A stretch of 64,000 nucleotides of DNA from Bacteroidia bacterium (GCA_025454975.1 JALONK010000020.1:30059-94058), one strand, 5' to 3'. Shown: positions 35,494 through 45,753, numbered from the stretch's first letter. Notes: generated by a model from the letters alone, not told the origin. A program made the numbers and translations.

Positions 35494-36264
35494 ATGAAAT
35501 TACATTTAAAACGACCACTAATCGTATTCGATTTAGAAACAACAGGAACAAGTGTTTCTTTCGATAGAATAGTGGAATTAAGTTATATTAAAGTGATGCC
35601 CGACGGAAATGAACAAGTTAAAACCATGCGTTTTAATCCGGGCATACCCATTCCGCCGGAAGTAAGTTTAATTCACGGCATATATGATGATGATGTGAAA
35701 GAGGCTCCAAGTTTTAAACTAAAGGCTAAGGAATTGGCTGATGAATTTAAAGGATGTGATTTTGCGGGATTTAATTCAAATAAATTTGATTTTCCTTTGT
35801 TAGTAGAAGAATTTTTACGCGCCGGTGTGGAGTTTGATGTAGAAAATAGAAAATTTGTAGATGCTCAAAGGATATTCCACATGATGGAGCAACGAACTTT
35901 ATCTGCTGCTTATAAATTTTATTGCAATAAAGAGTTGATTAATGCTCATAGCGCCGAAGCAGATACCATAGCTACTTTAGAGGTTTTAAAGGCTCAAATT
36001 GAAAGGTATTCAGAGTTACAAAATGATATTGATTTTTTACATCAATTTACGAAACAAGATAAGAATGTTGATTTAGCGGGACGAATGGTATATAATGATA
36101 AAGGAATTGCCTTGTTCAATTTCGGAAAACATAAAGGCAAATCGGTTGAGGATGTTTTTAAAGTTGAACCCGGATATTATGAATGGATGATGAATGGAGA
36201 TTTTCCGGAAGACACCAAAAGAAGGTTAACTCAAATTAAACTAAAAGCTTTTATAAAAGGTTAA
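35494..36264 (+). CDS. DEDDh 3'-5' exonuclease (DnaQ/ExoX-like)
   Basis: A 256-residue exonuclease of the DNA polymerase III epsilon family. Exo I is VFDLETTG (D13, E15), Exo II is around GFNSNKFDFPLL, and Exo III is NAHSAEADTIAT with the catalytic H and D five residues apart, defining the DEDDh type. The C-terminal 60 residues (FNFGKHKGKSVEDVF, PGYYEWMMNGDFPEDTKR) form the small domain seen in ExoX-like enzymes. It probably acts in DNA repair or trimming rather than as the replicative proofreader. It shares a transcript with purB. Confidence 0.9.
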   Translation: MKLHLKRPLIVFDLETTGTSVSFDRIVELSYIKVMPDGNEQVKTMRFNPGIPIPPEVSLIHGIYDDDVKEAPSFKLKAKELADEFKGCDFAGFNSNKFDFPLLVEEFLRAGVEFDVENRKFVDAQRIFHMMEQRTLSAAYKFYCNKELINAHSAEADTIATLEVLKAQIERYSELQNDIDFLHQFTKQDKNVDLAGRMVYNDKGIALFNFGKHKGKSVEDVFKVEPGYYEWMMNGDFPEDTKRRLTQIKLKAFIKG

Positions 36265-36296
36265 AAAAAAATCCCCGTTTATCGGGGATTTTTTTA
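36263..36296. terminator. Bidirectional rho-independent terminator
   Basis: Stem AATCCCCG/CGGGGATT with a 5-nt loop, flanked by an A-tract on one side and a T-tract on the other. It separates the convergent exonuclease and T9SS-protein genes. Confidence 0.92.
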
Positions 36297-36299
36297 TGC

Positions 36300-39200
36300 T
36301 TACTCTTTTATAATTTTTACTTTTTGAATCAAACCTTCTTGGCTTGATATCATCAATATATAAACTCCTGATTGCAACTTGCTAATATCTATGGTTGATG
36401 TACCCTCAGTTGAATAGCCATTGCCTGACAATACTTCTGTTCCAAAAGCTGATTGGATGCTAAAGTTAAAACGTTCACTGATGATTCCTTGAACTGTAAT
36501 TTCTTGTTGAGCAGGTACAGGAAATACAACTAAATTTTGTGTTTCACCTGTAATCGCAATTCCTGACTCCACATTTAATGAAGCGATATTTGAATAGCTG
36601 AACTTACCATCAAAGTCAACCTGTTTAATTCTGTAATAATTAGTAGCAGTTATTGATGGTTGTTCGTGTATGAATGAATAATCTAATTTGATAGAAGAAT
36701 TTCCTGCACCTTTTACAATACCAACTTGATTAAAATTAACCATATCAGTACTGTGTTCAATAATAAAGCGTGAGTTATTCTTTTCAGTTAACGTACTCCA
36801 ATTTAATTTCACTTCTTGCGACTCAGTTAAAGAAGCAGTTAATGCTGTAAATGAAACCGGAAGTGTAACATTGTTATCAGTTATTAAGATACGAAATCTA
36901 TTACCTACTGACGCTGCAGTGCCGTTAGAAGCAAACTGATAAGTTGAAGTATTTCTTAAATCATAAATTGAATTTGTAAATTTATCCTGTAAATAAATTT
37001 TCAATGTAGGGTCGAAAGTGTGCGCATCGGCAAAAGTTAGTGTGTAATTGTTAATTGCAGTTGTACTCACATTAGCTTCAACTTCTATGGTATCAATTGT
37101 TTTTGAACCATAAAGTGGTAAATTATTAATATCAAGTCTTCTGCTCGAACCCGGTTCAAATGTGCTGATTTGATTTAATGCATAACTAAATTTAATTGCA
37201 TCACGGTCGTCAACTCCATACGCCCCTGTATTGTTTAAGTGGATAAACGTTGTGTTTGTAAATGTTGGAGAACTTAGGTTGATTCGCAGGTGATTAGTAA
37301 GTTCGCTTGTTTTTGCAAACAATCCATTACCCGCATTATCAGTTTGTTTATGCGTTTCATTAAAAGTTAACGCACTGGTTCCCGAACTTGATTTTCTTAC
37401 CCAAAATGAATGGCCGCTTGAAATGTTACGTCCGGCCAAGCCTGTGGAGCCGTTCCACGATAAATAACCATTAGTGTTTGGGTCATAAATATAATAGGTA
37501 CTGCTAATAATAGAAGAGTTTGTGGTTTGAAAATCGTTCCAATCCAATGTAGCAGGGTATGGGTTTCCAATCAGGTTCCAGCCATCATCTGTTCCACAAC
37601 CATTTGAGCAGGTAACAGATGTTCCGGTATAACTTGGGGTAGAAACGTGATTACCGGATACTGAAAGTGTAACAGCAACTTGTCCGGTTACCGAACCATC
37701 AAGTACTCCTGCAGTACTTCTATCTCCTCTGATAAAAACGCGGTAACCAACACCTGCGGCAAGATTCACACCCGTAGTTGTTGCAGGTGAAACCCAACGT
37801 TCATTAATTCCTAAAGTTGAAGCTTCATTGTAGGTGAAAAATGAAGAGGAATTAGAAGTGGTCCAATCAAAACCATTTGAATTATAATTTGCTGTTCCGA
37901 CCGGACCTGAGCCGGTGCCTGAGCCTGTAATGAAAATTTGCGACTGCCAAGCATCTCTGATGGTTTGTCCGCTGGTTACAGGAGCTGCTAAAAACCTGAA
38001 TCTTCTTGCCAGCGGATGAGCTCTTGCCGGGATAAATCTTTGTACTACTATTGTGCCGGACAAAGTTCCATTAATAACACCTATTTGTCCGCTTTCCATG
38101 GCTCCTGTTGATCTTACAACAATTTTACCATTTGTAGTTAAGGTACCGGCAGGAATTGTTAAAACACCTGAAATTCTAACATTAGGTGTTAAACCAGAAT
38201 TGATAGTAAGGGAAGAGGTAGTTTTATTTATAATCAAATTTTGTAAATCTAAATTAGATAACGTTGTTGTCCCGTTTAAAGAAGCAGCTACAGTACTTTG
38301 GAATGCCACCGTTGAACCTGAGTTGAATGTAAATGAACCGTTTGAATTAATAGTCAGGTCTCTTCCAATATTAATTCGATCTGATAGAGTAACACTGCCG
38401 CCTGAGGCCTGATTAATAACGATTGATGGTGTTATTCCAACGTTTGTAGTTAAAGTAGTTCCTGTAATATTTTGGTTTGTGCTACCAACTAATCTTATGA
38501 GTGTTGTACCGCCATCACCACCGCTTCCGGCATGACCTGAAATATCTAAATTCCCGGAGACGTTAATTTGATTATTGTTAATGGTTAAAGCCCTTGTGCC
38601 TCCTGATTCCAAACTTAAAGATCCGTTAACAGTTACAGCACTAGATATTGTAATTGTTCTTGAACTTCCAACAGCACCAATAACTAAATTGTTAAATGAA
38701 TTTGTTCCGGTAAAATTTGCACTTATAGATCTTGATGCGAAATTCTGTTGTATACTAACAGTACCCCCATTAGCAGAAAACGAGCCTCCAGTCCCTCTTG
38801 TAATACTGCCGGATATTACCATTGTTCCACTTGGCGCAGTAAATGTTGAACTACCAAGCGAACAAGTAGAGCCATTTACTTGCAATGTAGACGCATTACC
38901 TGCATTAAATGTACCGGTATTAATCGTCATAGAACCACCTACAGTTAAATCACCAGAAACTGTGAAAATTGCTGCAGAGTTTCCTGTTGCATTTACAGTT
39001 AGAGCGCCTGAAATAATTGCAATTCCACCGGCCTCAATAATAAAAGAACCAGAAAAACCTGAAGCATTCACAGTAAACGCACCTCCACAGTCTAAGGTAC
39101 CACCTGATTGAATTGTAATTGTTCCGGTGTAGTTATTCCTAATTATTATTGTGTTGGCCAATGAGGTACCTGTTATAACACAGTCGTCATTTCGAATACT

Positions 39201-39377
39201 TCCATCAAAAATAACATTGCTTGCAGCGTCTGGAATTGCAACAACGTCCCAATTTTGATCTACATCCCAATCATTATTTCCATTGCCAAAATCATTTGTC
39301 CAGACGAAATCTTGAGCATTTGTTATTATTGAGCACAACATTATAATAACAAATGAAATGTGCTTAATTTTTTTCAT
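36300..39377 (-). CDS. Giant T9SS-secreted surface/adhesin-like protein
   Basis: About 1025 residues from MKKIKHISF, with signal peptide (IIMLCSIITNAQ); a start 4 codons upstream is also possible. The N-terminal third is a repetitive Ser/Thr/Gly/Asn-rich beta-helix-like stretch (GSFIIEAGGIAIISGALTVNATG and similar). The middle holds a region common in Bacteroidota surface proteins (FRFLAAPVTSGQTIRDAWQ, GWNLIGNPYPATLDW). A fibronectin-like part follows (VKLNWSTLTEKNNSRFIIEHS). The last 80 residues are the T9SS sorting domain (VVFPVPAQQEITVQ, ISKLQSGVYILMISS, QKVKIIKE). The likely location is the cell surface; an adhesive role is inferred. Confidence 0.85.
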   Translation of the reverse strand: MKKIKHISFVIIMLCSIITNAQDFVWTNDFGNGNNDWDVDQNWDVVAIPDAASNVIFDGSIRNDDCVITGTSLANTIIIRNNYTGTITIQSGGTLDCGGAFTVNASGFSGSFIIEAGGIAIISGALTVNATGNSAAIFTVSGDLTVGGSMTINTGTFNAGNASTLQVNGSTCSLGSSTFTAPSGTMVISGSITRGTGGSFSANGGTVSIQQNFASRSISANFTGTNSFNNLVIGAVGSSRTITISSAVTVNGSLSLESGGTRALTINNNQINVSGNLDISGHAGSGGDGGTTLIRLVGSTNQNITGTTLTTNVGITPSIVINQASGGSVTLSDRINIGRDLTINSNGSFTFNSGSTVAFQSTVAASLNGTTTLSNLDLQNLIINKTTSSLTINSGLTPNVRISGVLTIPAGTLTTNGKIVVRSTGAMESGQIGVINGTLSGTIVVQRFIPARAHPLARRFRFLAAPVTSGQTIRDAWQSQIFITGSGTGSGPVGTANYNSNGFDWTTSNSSSFFTYNEASTLGINERWVSPATTTGVNLAAGVGYRVFIRGDRSTAGVLDGSVTGQVAVTLSVSGNHVSTPSYTGTSVTCSNGCGTDDGWNLIGNPYPATLDWNDFQTTNSSIISSTYYIYDPNTNGYLSWNGSTGLAGRNISSGHSFWVRKSSSGTSALTFNETHKQTDNAGNGLFAKTSELTNHLRINLSSPTFTNTTFIHLNNTGAYGVDDRDAIKFSYALNQISTFEPGSSRRLDINNLPLYGSKTIDTIEVEANVSTTAINNYTLTFADAHTFDPTLKIYLQDKFTNSIYDLRNTSTYQFASNGTAASVGNRFRILITDNNVTLPVSFTALTASLTESQEVKLNWSTLTEKNNSRFIIEHSTDMVNFNQVGIVKGAGNSSIKLDYSFIHEQPSITATNYYRIKQVDFDGKFSYSNIASLNVESGIAITGETQNLVVFPVPAQQEITVQGIISERFNFSIQSAFGTEVLSGNGYSTEGTSTIDISKLQSGVYILMISSQEGLIQKVKIIKE

Positions 39378-39523
39378 GTTAAATTTCAATTTAGTATAGG
39401 GTTAGAAAGTAATTCTCGAAAGTAATATATTTTAAAAAATTACCCAAACTTATTTTTATATCATTAGATTTTTTGAATAATTTTAATAAAAGTGTAAATT
39501 GTCGGCTTAAAATACTTCTATTC

Positions 39524-41971
39524 ATGCAATTTACACTTACCCCATTTAATTTTAGAATCATTCAAATTTTTATGTCCGGGATGTTACTTTTCTCTACATT
39601 ATATGTTAAAAGTCAAAATACTTATACTTGGAATGTAACAAGAGGAAATTGGAATACACCAACAAACTGGACTCCTGCCAGAACAACACCTAGTATAAAT
39701 GACATATTGGTGTTTAATGGACTGGTTACACCTTCTACATGTGTTGATAGTGTTATAAGAGTAACAGTTGGTAAGTTAAGATTTATCAATAATATTAATG
39801 TTAGACTGATAGCAGCTCCTAGAATATTAGGCGCAGGGAGTTTAACAAGGACCGGTAACGTGGTTACGGGTGTCGGTACGTCTTTTTTAACTGATTTGAC
39901 TGAAGGCGATTTAATTTTTAATACGTCAACCACATTATTGGGAGAGGTTGCGACAATTACAAGTAACAACTCTTTGACGACCAACGCAAATTCTAACCTA
40001 GCCTCCACTTCTTATACATATGCGAATAGTATTAATGTAAACGACGGAACTGCAAACGCATTAGAAGTATCAGCGGGATCAATAGTCACAATCGGAGATT
40101 CTGGAGCTGAACCTTTAGTTATCAGAGCATTGTCCGGAAGTAAAGGATTGATTTCTGGCACGATAAGAATGCTTTACTCCCGTCAGCGTTTGATTGGTAT
40201 TGATTCAGCTTCAATGATTGTGGCATCCGGTGGAGTAATCAGAACTGACAGTAGTTTTGTTGGCAATGCATTTTCGCCTATTGGTAAAAACAATACAGTT
40301 GTTTTTAACTCAAACTCTAATTATGAATTTGTAGCTGGGGCAAATCCTTTTGCTTTAACTTCTCCAAACAGTAAAGTCTTATTTGGTCAGGGAAGTAGAT
40401 TTTGGCAATTATCCAATGGAGTCCCTTCTATTGCAGGGAGAAGTTATGGTACTTATATATTCAATCCTGGATTAATTGTGAATGTTACTGGCACTCAAAA
40501 TAATGTTGGCTCATTTGATTCGATCATAATATCTAGCGGACAATTTAATTTAAACTCATCCAATTTAACAACAATCGGAAATATAGTTGTAAACAGCGGA
40601 GGTGTGTTTAATTTAAATCAATCAGCAAGTACATTCATTTTAAGAGGTAATATATTAGTTAATAATGGTGGTAAGCTTAATTTAAACGGTTTTAATTCAG
40701 GAGCCCCGGCGTCCTTTTGTTTTAGAGGAAGTACTCCTCAACAAATCACAGGAAGTGGCGAGTTAAGGATATCAAATACCAATGATTCGCTATTAAGGAT
40801 AAGAATACAAAACTTAAGTGGACTAACACTCAACCGCAGTATAAATTTAAATGCATCAATATTAGACCTCGATAGTGGTTTTCTTGATTTGAACAACTAT
40901 ACACTTACAATTGGAAGCGCTAGCTTTAATGGAAGGGCTACCCAATTAAATGGAACAATTAGAGGCTCAGGCTCTATTACAAAATGGTATCAAGCGACAA
41001 ATTTCGGTGCGTCAGACTCTACTTTATTCCCTGTAGGTTCGGCAACCAGTAATTTTCCTCTTTGGGTATTTGGTAGTGTTACTAATCAAGGCACAGTAAC
41101 CTTAACTTCTTTTATCGAAAATGCCGGCGTCACCACAATAACACCTTCGTTTAATGACACAGCTCCAAGTAGTATAGTTTCAATAAATAGGAGATTAAAC
41201 CACTCGTGGTCACTACAAACAGGTAATGGTCTTGCATCATCTAACCTTTCAATACGAATAGGATTTCCAGCAGTTGCCAATTCAATTAACAATGTTCAAG
41301 ATGTAAGAGTAACACTTGCTAATTCAACAGCACCAGGTACTTCTGAAGATGGTTCTGGTACCACAACATCGCCATTTGCTAATAGATCTGGAATTAGTGC
41401 TGCGGCTTTAAACAACACCTTTTTTATTGGTTCAAATAATTCAGGTAACCCTTTACCGGTTGAGTTTTTGTCGGTTGTTGGGAAACTAAACAAGGATATT
41501 GCACACTTGAATTGGGTAGTAACAAGTGAACGAAATGTTAGTCATTATAATGTTAAATATAAATATGATAACGAACCTTTTGTGGTGTTAGGTAAAGTTA
41601 TGGCTAATGGAAATACCGCAGTTAAACAAACCTACACTTACGAATCGGAAAAAGGACCAGGCTGTTATATGATAGAGGCAGTTGATTTCGATGGCGAAAC
41701 CACCTTAAGCAGCTTGGTATGTTTAACCAACACAAACAATTATGGTTTAGTTTCAATATTTCCGAACCCTGCCAAACAATCAGTGAATATCTTAGGATTA
41801 AATTCAACAGAAACGATAATATTAGAGTTATACTCTGTTAAAGGAGAAATGTACAACATAACAGTGAAAGATGGTGTGGCAGATATTTCAAATTTACCTG
41901 AAGGCATATATGCCGGATTAATTACACAGGGTGAACAAAGGCTTAAGGTGAGGATAGTTAAACAACAATAA
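39524..41971 (+). CDS. T9SS-secreted surface protein, divergent relative of the upstream giant protein
   Basis: About 815 residues from ATG 39524 (MQFTLTPFNF..., signal peptide ending TLYVKSQ). The N-terminus TWNVTRGNWNTPTNWTPART has the W-x(n)-NW-P layout also seen in its divergent neighbour. Then come repetitive beta-rich turns, a fibronectin-like LNWVVTSERNVSHYNVKY segment, and a T9SS sorting domain (VSIFPNPAKQSVNIL, DISNLPEGIYAGLIT, LKVRIVKQQ). The two genes share a 146-nt divergent promoter region. The exact start is uncertain: in-frame TTG 39473 and the internal Met at MSGMLLF are alternatives. Confidence 0.8.
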   Translation: MQFTLTPFNFRIIQIFMSGMLLFSTLYVKSQNTYTWNVTRGNWNTPTNWTPARTTPSINDILVFNGLVTPSTCVDSVIRVTVGKLRFINNINVRLIAAPRILGAGSLTRTGNVVTGVGTSFLTDLTEGDLIFNTSTTLLGEVATITSNNSLTTNANSNLASTSYTYANSINVNDGTANALEVSAGSIVTIGDSGAEPLVIRALSGSKGLISGTIRMLYSRQRLIGIDSASMIVASGGVIRTDSSFVGNAFSPIGKNNTVVFNSNSNYEFVAGANPFALTSPNSKVLFGQGSRFWQLSNGVPSIAGRSYGTYIFNPGLIVNVTGTQNNVGSFDSIIISSGQFNLNSSNLTTIGNIVVNSGGVFNLNQSASTFILRGNILVNNGGKLNLNGFNSGAPASFCFRGSTPQQITGSGELRISNTNDSLLRIRIQNLSGLTLNRSINLNASILDLDSGFLDLNNYTLTIGSASFNGRATQLNGTIRGSGSITKWYQATNFGASDSTLFPVGSATSNFPLWVFGSVTNQGTVTLTSFIENAGVTTITPSFNDTAPSSIVSINRRLNHSWSLQTGNGLASSNLSIRIGFPAVANSINNVQDVRVTLANSTAPGTSEDGSGTTTSPFANRSGISAAALNNTFFIGSNNSGNPLPVEFLSVVGKLNKDIAHLNWVVTSERNVSHYNVKYKYDNEPFVVLGKVMANGNTAVKQTYTYESEKGPGCYMIEAVDFDGETTLSSLVCLTNTNNYGLVSIFPNPAKQSVNILGLNSTETIILELYSVKGEMYNITVKDGVADISNLPEGIYAGLITQGEQRLKVRIVKQQ

Positions 41972-42000
41972 ATTATTTTAACACAAACCAATACGAACAT

Positions 42001-43173
42001 TTGAGGAACAAACGGCTTAGGATATATGTTGCAGATGTTTTGAAGATTGCCATTACTGCTTTCGGTGGACCTCAAATGCACTTTACACAGTTTCATCAAG
42101 TGTTGGTGAAACAACGAAATTATATCTCGGAGGAGGAGTTAAAGGAGTTAAATTCTTTATGCAGTATGCTTCCCGGACCAACCTCAACACAAACAATAAC
42201 GGCTATCGGCTATAAAATTGGCGGGCCGTTATTGGCTTTTATAACCCTTGGTATTTGGGTGCTTCCGGCTAGTTTAATCATGACAGCTTTTGCCATAACT
42301 TTAAGTGTTTTAACAATCAATAATCCGAAAATTGAATTTTTAAAATATATACAACCCATGGCGGTTGGATTTATTGTTTTTGCGGCCTACAGGATTACTC
42401 AACTGTTTATCACCTCATCCTTACATTGGGTTTTAATGTTCGCCTCTGCCGGATTGGCTATATACCTCGACACGCCTTATTTATTTCCTATTTTACTACT
42501 TGCCGGAGGAGTTATTACAGCTAGGGCAAAACGCGCCGAGTATAAAGGAATTAAACCAATAAAAAATATCAATTGGAGTAATTTTATTTTGTTTCTTGGA
42601 GTGTTTTTAACGGCCGCCTTAGTGGGTTATCTTACCAAAAGTAAAGAAGTTTTGTTATTCGAAAATACGTATCGTTTTGGAAGTTTGGTATTTGGTGGCG
42701 GTCATGTATTAATACCAATGATGTATAATCAATTTGTTGTGTTTAAACATTATATCGAAGCCCAAGATTTTCTTGCCGGTGTAGGGATTTTACAAGCAAT
42801 TCCCGGTCCTGTGTTTAGCATAAGCACATTTACGGGTGCCATGGCATTTCAGGCAAGTGGGGTATCAACCATGATTTTAGGGGCTGTAATTGGAACCATT
42901 GCAATATTTTTGCCAGGGATATTATTGATATTTTTTATTTATCCCATTTGGGCACAAGTAAAAGTGTATGAGCCAATAAAGGCGGCAATTGAAGGGATTA
43001 ATGCAACATCAGCAGGCTTAGTTTTGGCATCTGCATACATTCTTTTTAAACCTGTTGAAGTAAATGAACCAAACATGTTAATACTTTTAGGAACTTTATT
43101 TTTATTATTGTCTACCAAACTTCCTAATCCATTAATTGTAGTATTATGTATTGTTGCAGGATTTTTATTTTAA
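42001..43173 (+). CDS. chrA: Chromate transporter (CHR family, two-domain)
   Basis: A 390-residue polytopic membrane protein built from two homologous halves. The first half has AFGGPQMHFTQF and LPGPTSTQTITAIGYKIGG; the second has FGGGHVLIPMM and AIPGPVFSISTFTGAMAF. These are the duplicated family signatures. ChrA proteins export chromate, though many homologues have no proven substrate. The start is TTG 42001: the next ATG lies inside the first conserved motif and would remove the first helix. No SD is seen. Confidence 0.9.
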   Translation: MRNKRLRIYVADVLKIAITAFGGPQMHFTQFHQVLVKQRNYISEEELKELNSLCSMLPGPTSTQTITAIGYKIGGPLLAFITLGIWVLPASLIMTAFAITLSVLTINNPKIEFLKYIQPMAVGFIVFAAYRITQLFITSSLHWVLMFASAGLAIYLDTPYLFPILLLAGGVITARAKRAEYKGIKPIKNINWSNFILFLGVFLTAALVGYLTKSKEVLLFENTYRFGSLVFGGGHVLIPMMYNQFVVFKHYIEAQDFLAGVGILQAIPGPVFSISTFTGAMAFQASGVSTMILGAVIGTIAIFLPGILLIFFIYPIWAQVKVYEPIKAAIEGINATSAGLVLASAYILFKPVEVNEPNMLILLGTLFLLLSTKLPNPLIVVLCIVAGFLF

Positions 43174-43177
43174 AGTA

Positions 43178-43822
43178 ATGAGGTATCAACTATTCATATT
43201 TTTTATTTTATTGATTTGGAATATAACAGCCAATGCTCAACAAACAGCGGTTGCCAAACAAACACCTGAACTCATTCAACTATCAGGTTTAGTGCTTACG
43301 GTTGATAGTTTAAGGGCATTACCATTGGTTTCAATTAGGATTAAAAATTCGGGTAAAGGAACATACAGTGATGAAGAAGGCTTTTTTTCCTTTGTCGTGA
43401 AAAAGACGGATACCATTGTTTTTTCATCTGTTGGATTTAAGGAGGTAGAATTTATTGTTCCTTCAAATCTTAGGAGTGTAAAATACAGCATTATTCAGCC
43501 GATGTCGGAAGATACAGTTTATTTAAACACTGCTGTTATAAGGTCATATCCAACACCGGATGAATTTGATTATTACTTTGTAAAAGCTACAATACCCGAC
43601 GCTTATTATGATGCATCAACAAGGAATCTAAGGAAGAAAACACTTGAAACCTTATCAATGAACATGAGTATGGATGGTTCGGAGGCGCAACGTTATGCCG
43701 CACAACAACAAGCTTACAGGTATTATTATAATGGTCAACTTCCACCTCAACGTATTTTTGATCCATTTGCTTGGGGACAATTTTTTAAGTCGTGGCAGAA
43801 AGGTGATTACAAGCGTAAATAA
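43178..43822 (+). CDS. CarboxypepD_reg-like exported protein
   Basis: 214 residues from ATG 43178, 4 nt after chrA, with signal peptide (LIWNITANAQQ). The N-terminal domain IQLSGLVLTVDSLRALPLVSIRIKNSGKG and SDEEGFFSFVVKKTDTIVFSSVGFKEVEF is the carboxypeptidase-regulatory-like (CNA-B-type) fold common as the N-terminal part of TonB receptors. Here it stands alone with a 90-residue tail ending in a basic segment. The function is unknown, and its location is probably the periplasm. Confidence 0.8.
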   Translation: MRYQLFIFFILLIWNITANAQQTAVAKQTPELIQLSGLVLTVDSLRALPLVSIRIKNSGKGTYSDEEGFFSFVVKKTDTIVFSSVGFKEVEFIVPSNLRSVKYSIIQPMSEDTVYLNTAVIRSYPTPDEFDYYFVKATIPDAYYDASTRNLRKKTLETLSMNMSMDGSEAQRYAAQQQAYRYYYNGQLPPQRIFDPFAWGQFFKSWQKGDYKRK

Positions 43823-44416
43823 TCACAGGTAATTTTTTGTACTCGGACCGCAATTCATTAATACATCCAGCACACTAAGGTTAGCCATAAATCCAAACTT
43901 TTCGTTAAAAACTTGCATGTATGGTTTAAAGGTTTGGTTTGATTTTATTTTTGGCGTAATCACATTTCTCATGTCTACTATTTGCTCATGTTTACTTTGG
44001 TAACAAGTTGTAAATCTAGGTTGGATATCTACTTTCATTTTTTTAAGTACCCACTCTAATAAAAGCTTTTGAAATGTAGTTAGATTAGTGGTTTGTGAAT
44101 CAAAAATTTCTTTTAGTTCAAAAAAATAATAGGGAAAATAAGGTGCCGATCCGTAAGCTGCTTTAATAGATTCGATATGTTGACGTTTCCAGTTAATATC
44201 TGTTTGCATCATGATTTCTGACATTGGCTGTTTTGATGAAATCTTTTGAACAGGAATGGTAAGCGACATCAACCCATTAGCTGATAATATCTCGGTTCGA
44301 TTTCGATACGATTGTTTTAAATAGTATTCATGGATATCAATAAACGAATCCTCGTAGATTAAATATTGCATCCACTGAATATTAGGCAGATAATTGCTGC
44401 TAAGTATAACTGTCAT
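43823..44416 (-). CDS. WbqC-family protein
   Basis: 197 residues from the ATG giving MTVILSSNYLPNIQWMQYL. WbqC-like proteins are found with polysaccharide genes and as stand-alone copies in Bacteroidota; their enzymatic role is poorly defined. Family features are the LPNIQW start, YRNRTEILSANGLMSLTIPV and the W-x-x-x-H-x-x-S-I-K-A-A-Y-G-S-A-P-Y-F motif around residue 95-115. Its stop abuts that of the CarboxypepD-like gene with no gap. Confidence 0.88.
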   Translation of the reverse strand: MTVILSSNYLPNIQWMQYLIYEDSFIDIHEYYLKQSYRNRTEILSANGLMSLTIPVQKISSKQPMSEIMMQTDINWKRQHIESIKAAYGSAPYFPYYFFELKEIFDSQTTNLTTFQKLLLEWVLKKMKVDIQPRFTTCYQSKHEQIVDMRNVITPKIKSNQTFKPYMQVFNEKFGFMANLSVLDVLMNCGPSTKNYL

Positions 44417-44538
44417 CATGTAAAAGTATGCAAGCAAAAAAACAAAATATTTACAGATTAGTTATGAATACAACGGCAATATTTTATGCAACGTGAATTT
44501 GATTATTATATTTGCCACAACTAAATAAAAAAAGCTTT

Positions 44539-45705
44539 ATGACATCAACAGCACAAACAGGGTATAGCTTTGAGCCAAGTGAAAACCAGCAAATGGTTGC
44601 TCAAATGGCTAAGGATTTTGCCGAAAAACATATCCGACCTTATGTAATGGAATGGGACGAAGCCCAAACATTTCCAAAATCAACCATGCATGAAATGGGG
44701 AAATTAGGATTATTAGGGGTGTTGGTACCTGAAGAGTATGGAGGAGCAGGATTAGGTTATAATGAATACATTGTTGCCATTCAAGAAATAGCCAAGGTTT
44801 GCAGTTCAGTTGGATTATCAATGGCTGCACATAACTCTTTGTGCACCGGACATATTTTACAATTTGGCAGTGAAGAGCAAAAGAAAAAATGGTTACCAAA
44901 ATTAGCAACAGGAGAATGGATTGGTGCTTGGGGATTAACAGAAGCGAATACAGGTTCGGATGCCATGCGTATGCAATGTGTTGCCAAGGAAGATGGAGAT
45001 CATTATATTATTAATGGAACAAAAAACTGGATTACACATGGTATAAGCGGTGATATAGCTGTTGTGTTAGTTAGAACAGGTGAGTTGTTAGACAGCAATG
45101 GAATAACGGCTATCGTGGTTGAGCGCGGCACACCGGGTTTTAAAGGTGGTAAAAAAGAAAACAAATTAGGTATGCGAGCCAGTGAAACCGCAGAATTGAT
45201 TTTTGAAGATTGCCGGGTGCCAAAAGCAAATGTTTTAGGTAAGTTAGGAGATGGGTTTAAGCAGGCAATGAAAGTACTTGATGGTGGACGTATATCAATT
45301 GCTGCCTTAAGTTTGGGAATTGCTAAAGGAAGTTACGAGGCTGCTTTAAAATATTCAAAAGAAAGACATCAGTTCGGACAGCCGATTGCCAATTTTCAGG
45401 CAATCTCGTTTAAGTTAGCTGATATGGCCACACGAATTGAAGCTGCTGAATTATTAACTTTTCAAGCTGCTGATTTAAAAATGAAACATTTACCGATGAC
45501 CAAAGAATCGGCAATGGCTAAATATTATGCTTCGGAGGTTTGTGTATGGGCTGCTACAGAAGCAATTCAAATTTTCGGTGGATATGGATATACTAAAGAT
45601 TTTCCGGTTGAAAAATTTTATCGTGATTCCAAATTATGTACGATAGGAGAGGGTACAAGTGAGATTCAGAAGTTAGTTATATCAAGGTTGATTTTAAAAG
45701 ATTAA
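44539..45705 (+). CDS. Acyl-CoA dehydrogenase (short/branched-chain type)
   Basis: 388 residues from ATG 44539. This FAD enzyme catalyses the first step of beta-oxidation or branched-chain catabolism, passing electrons to ETF. FAD- and substrate-binding blocks are GAWGLTEANTGSDAM, NGTKNWITHG and KLGMRASETAELIFEDCRVP. ERHQFGQPIANFQAI, FGGYGYTKDFPVEKFYRD and IGEGTSEIQKLVIS follow; the Glu in GEGTSEIQ is the usual catalytic base. A TATATTTG element at 44507-44514 may be the -7 promoter box. Chain-length preference is not deducible. Confidence 0.95.
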   Translation: MTSTAQTGYSFEPSENQQMVAQMAKDFAEKHIRPYVMEWDEAQTFPKSTMHEMGKLGLLGVLVPEEYGGAGLGYNEYIVAIQEIAKVCSSVGLSMAAHNSLCTGHILQFGSEEQKKKWLPKLATGEWIGAWGLTEANTGSDAMRMQCVAKEDGDHYIINGTKNWITHGISGDIAVVLVRTGELLDSNGITAIVVERGTPGFKGGKKENKLGMRASETAELIFEDCRVPKANVLGKLGDGFKQAMKVLDGGRISIAALSLGIAKGSYEAALKYSKERHQFGQPIANFQAISFKLADMATRIEAAELLTFQAADLKMKHLPMTKESAMAKYYASEVCVWAATEAIQIFGGYGYTKDFPVEKFYRDSKLCTIGEGTSEIQKLVISRLILKD

Positions 45706-45722
45706 ACAAATTAGAAACAAAG

Positions 45723-45753
45723 TTTGTAATTTCGTTTGATTACCTTACATTTG
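45723..45753 (+). promoter_or_regulatory. Bacteroidota-type promoter of rpsU
   Basis: TTTG at 45723-45726, a 19-nt spacer, and TACATTTG at 45746-45753, which matches the Bacteroidota sigma-A consensus TTTG-N19-21-TAnnTTTG. It lies 45 nt before the rpsU start. Confidence 0.85.

Noticed and set aside
38053..39111. Long plus-strand ORFs (119 and 178 codons) opposite the giant T9SS gene
   Set aside because: Low-complexity Val/Pro/Leu-rich products mirror the Thr/Ser/Asn-rich repeats on the coding strand; no start signals or family match.
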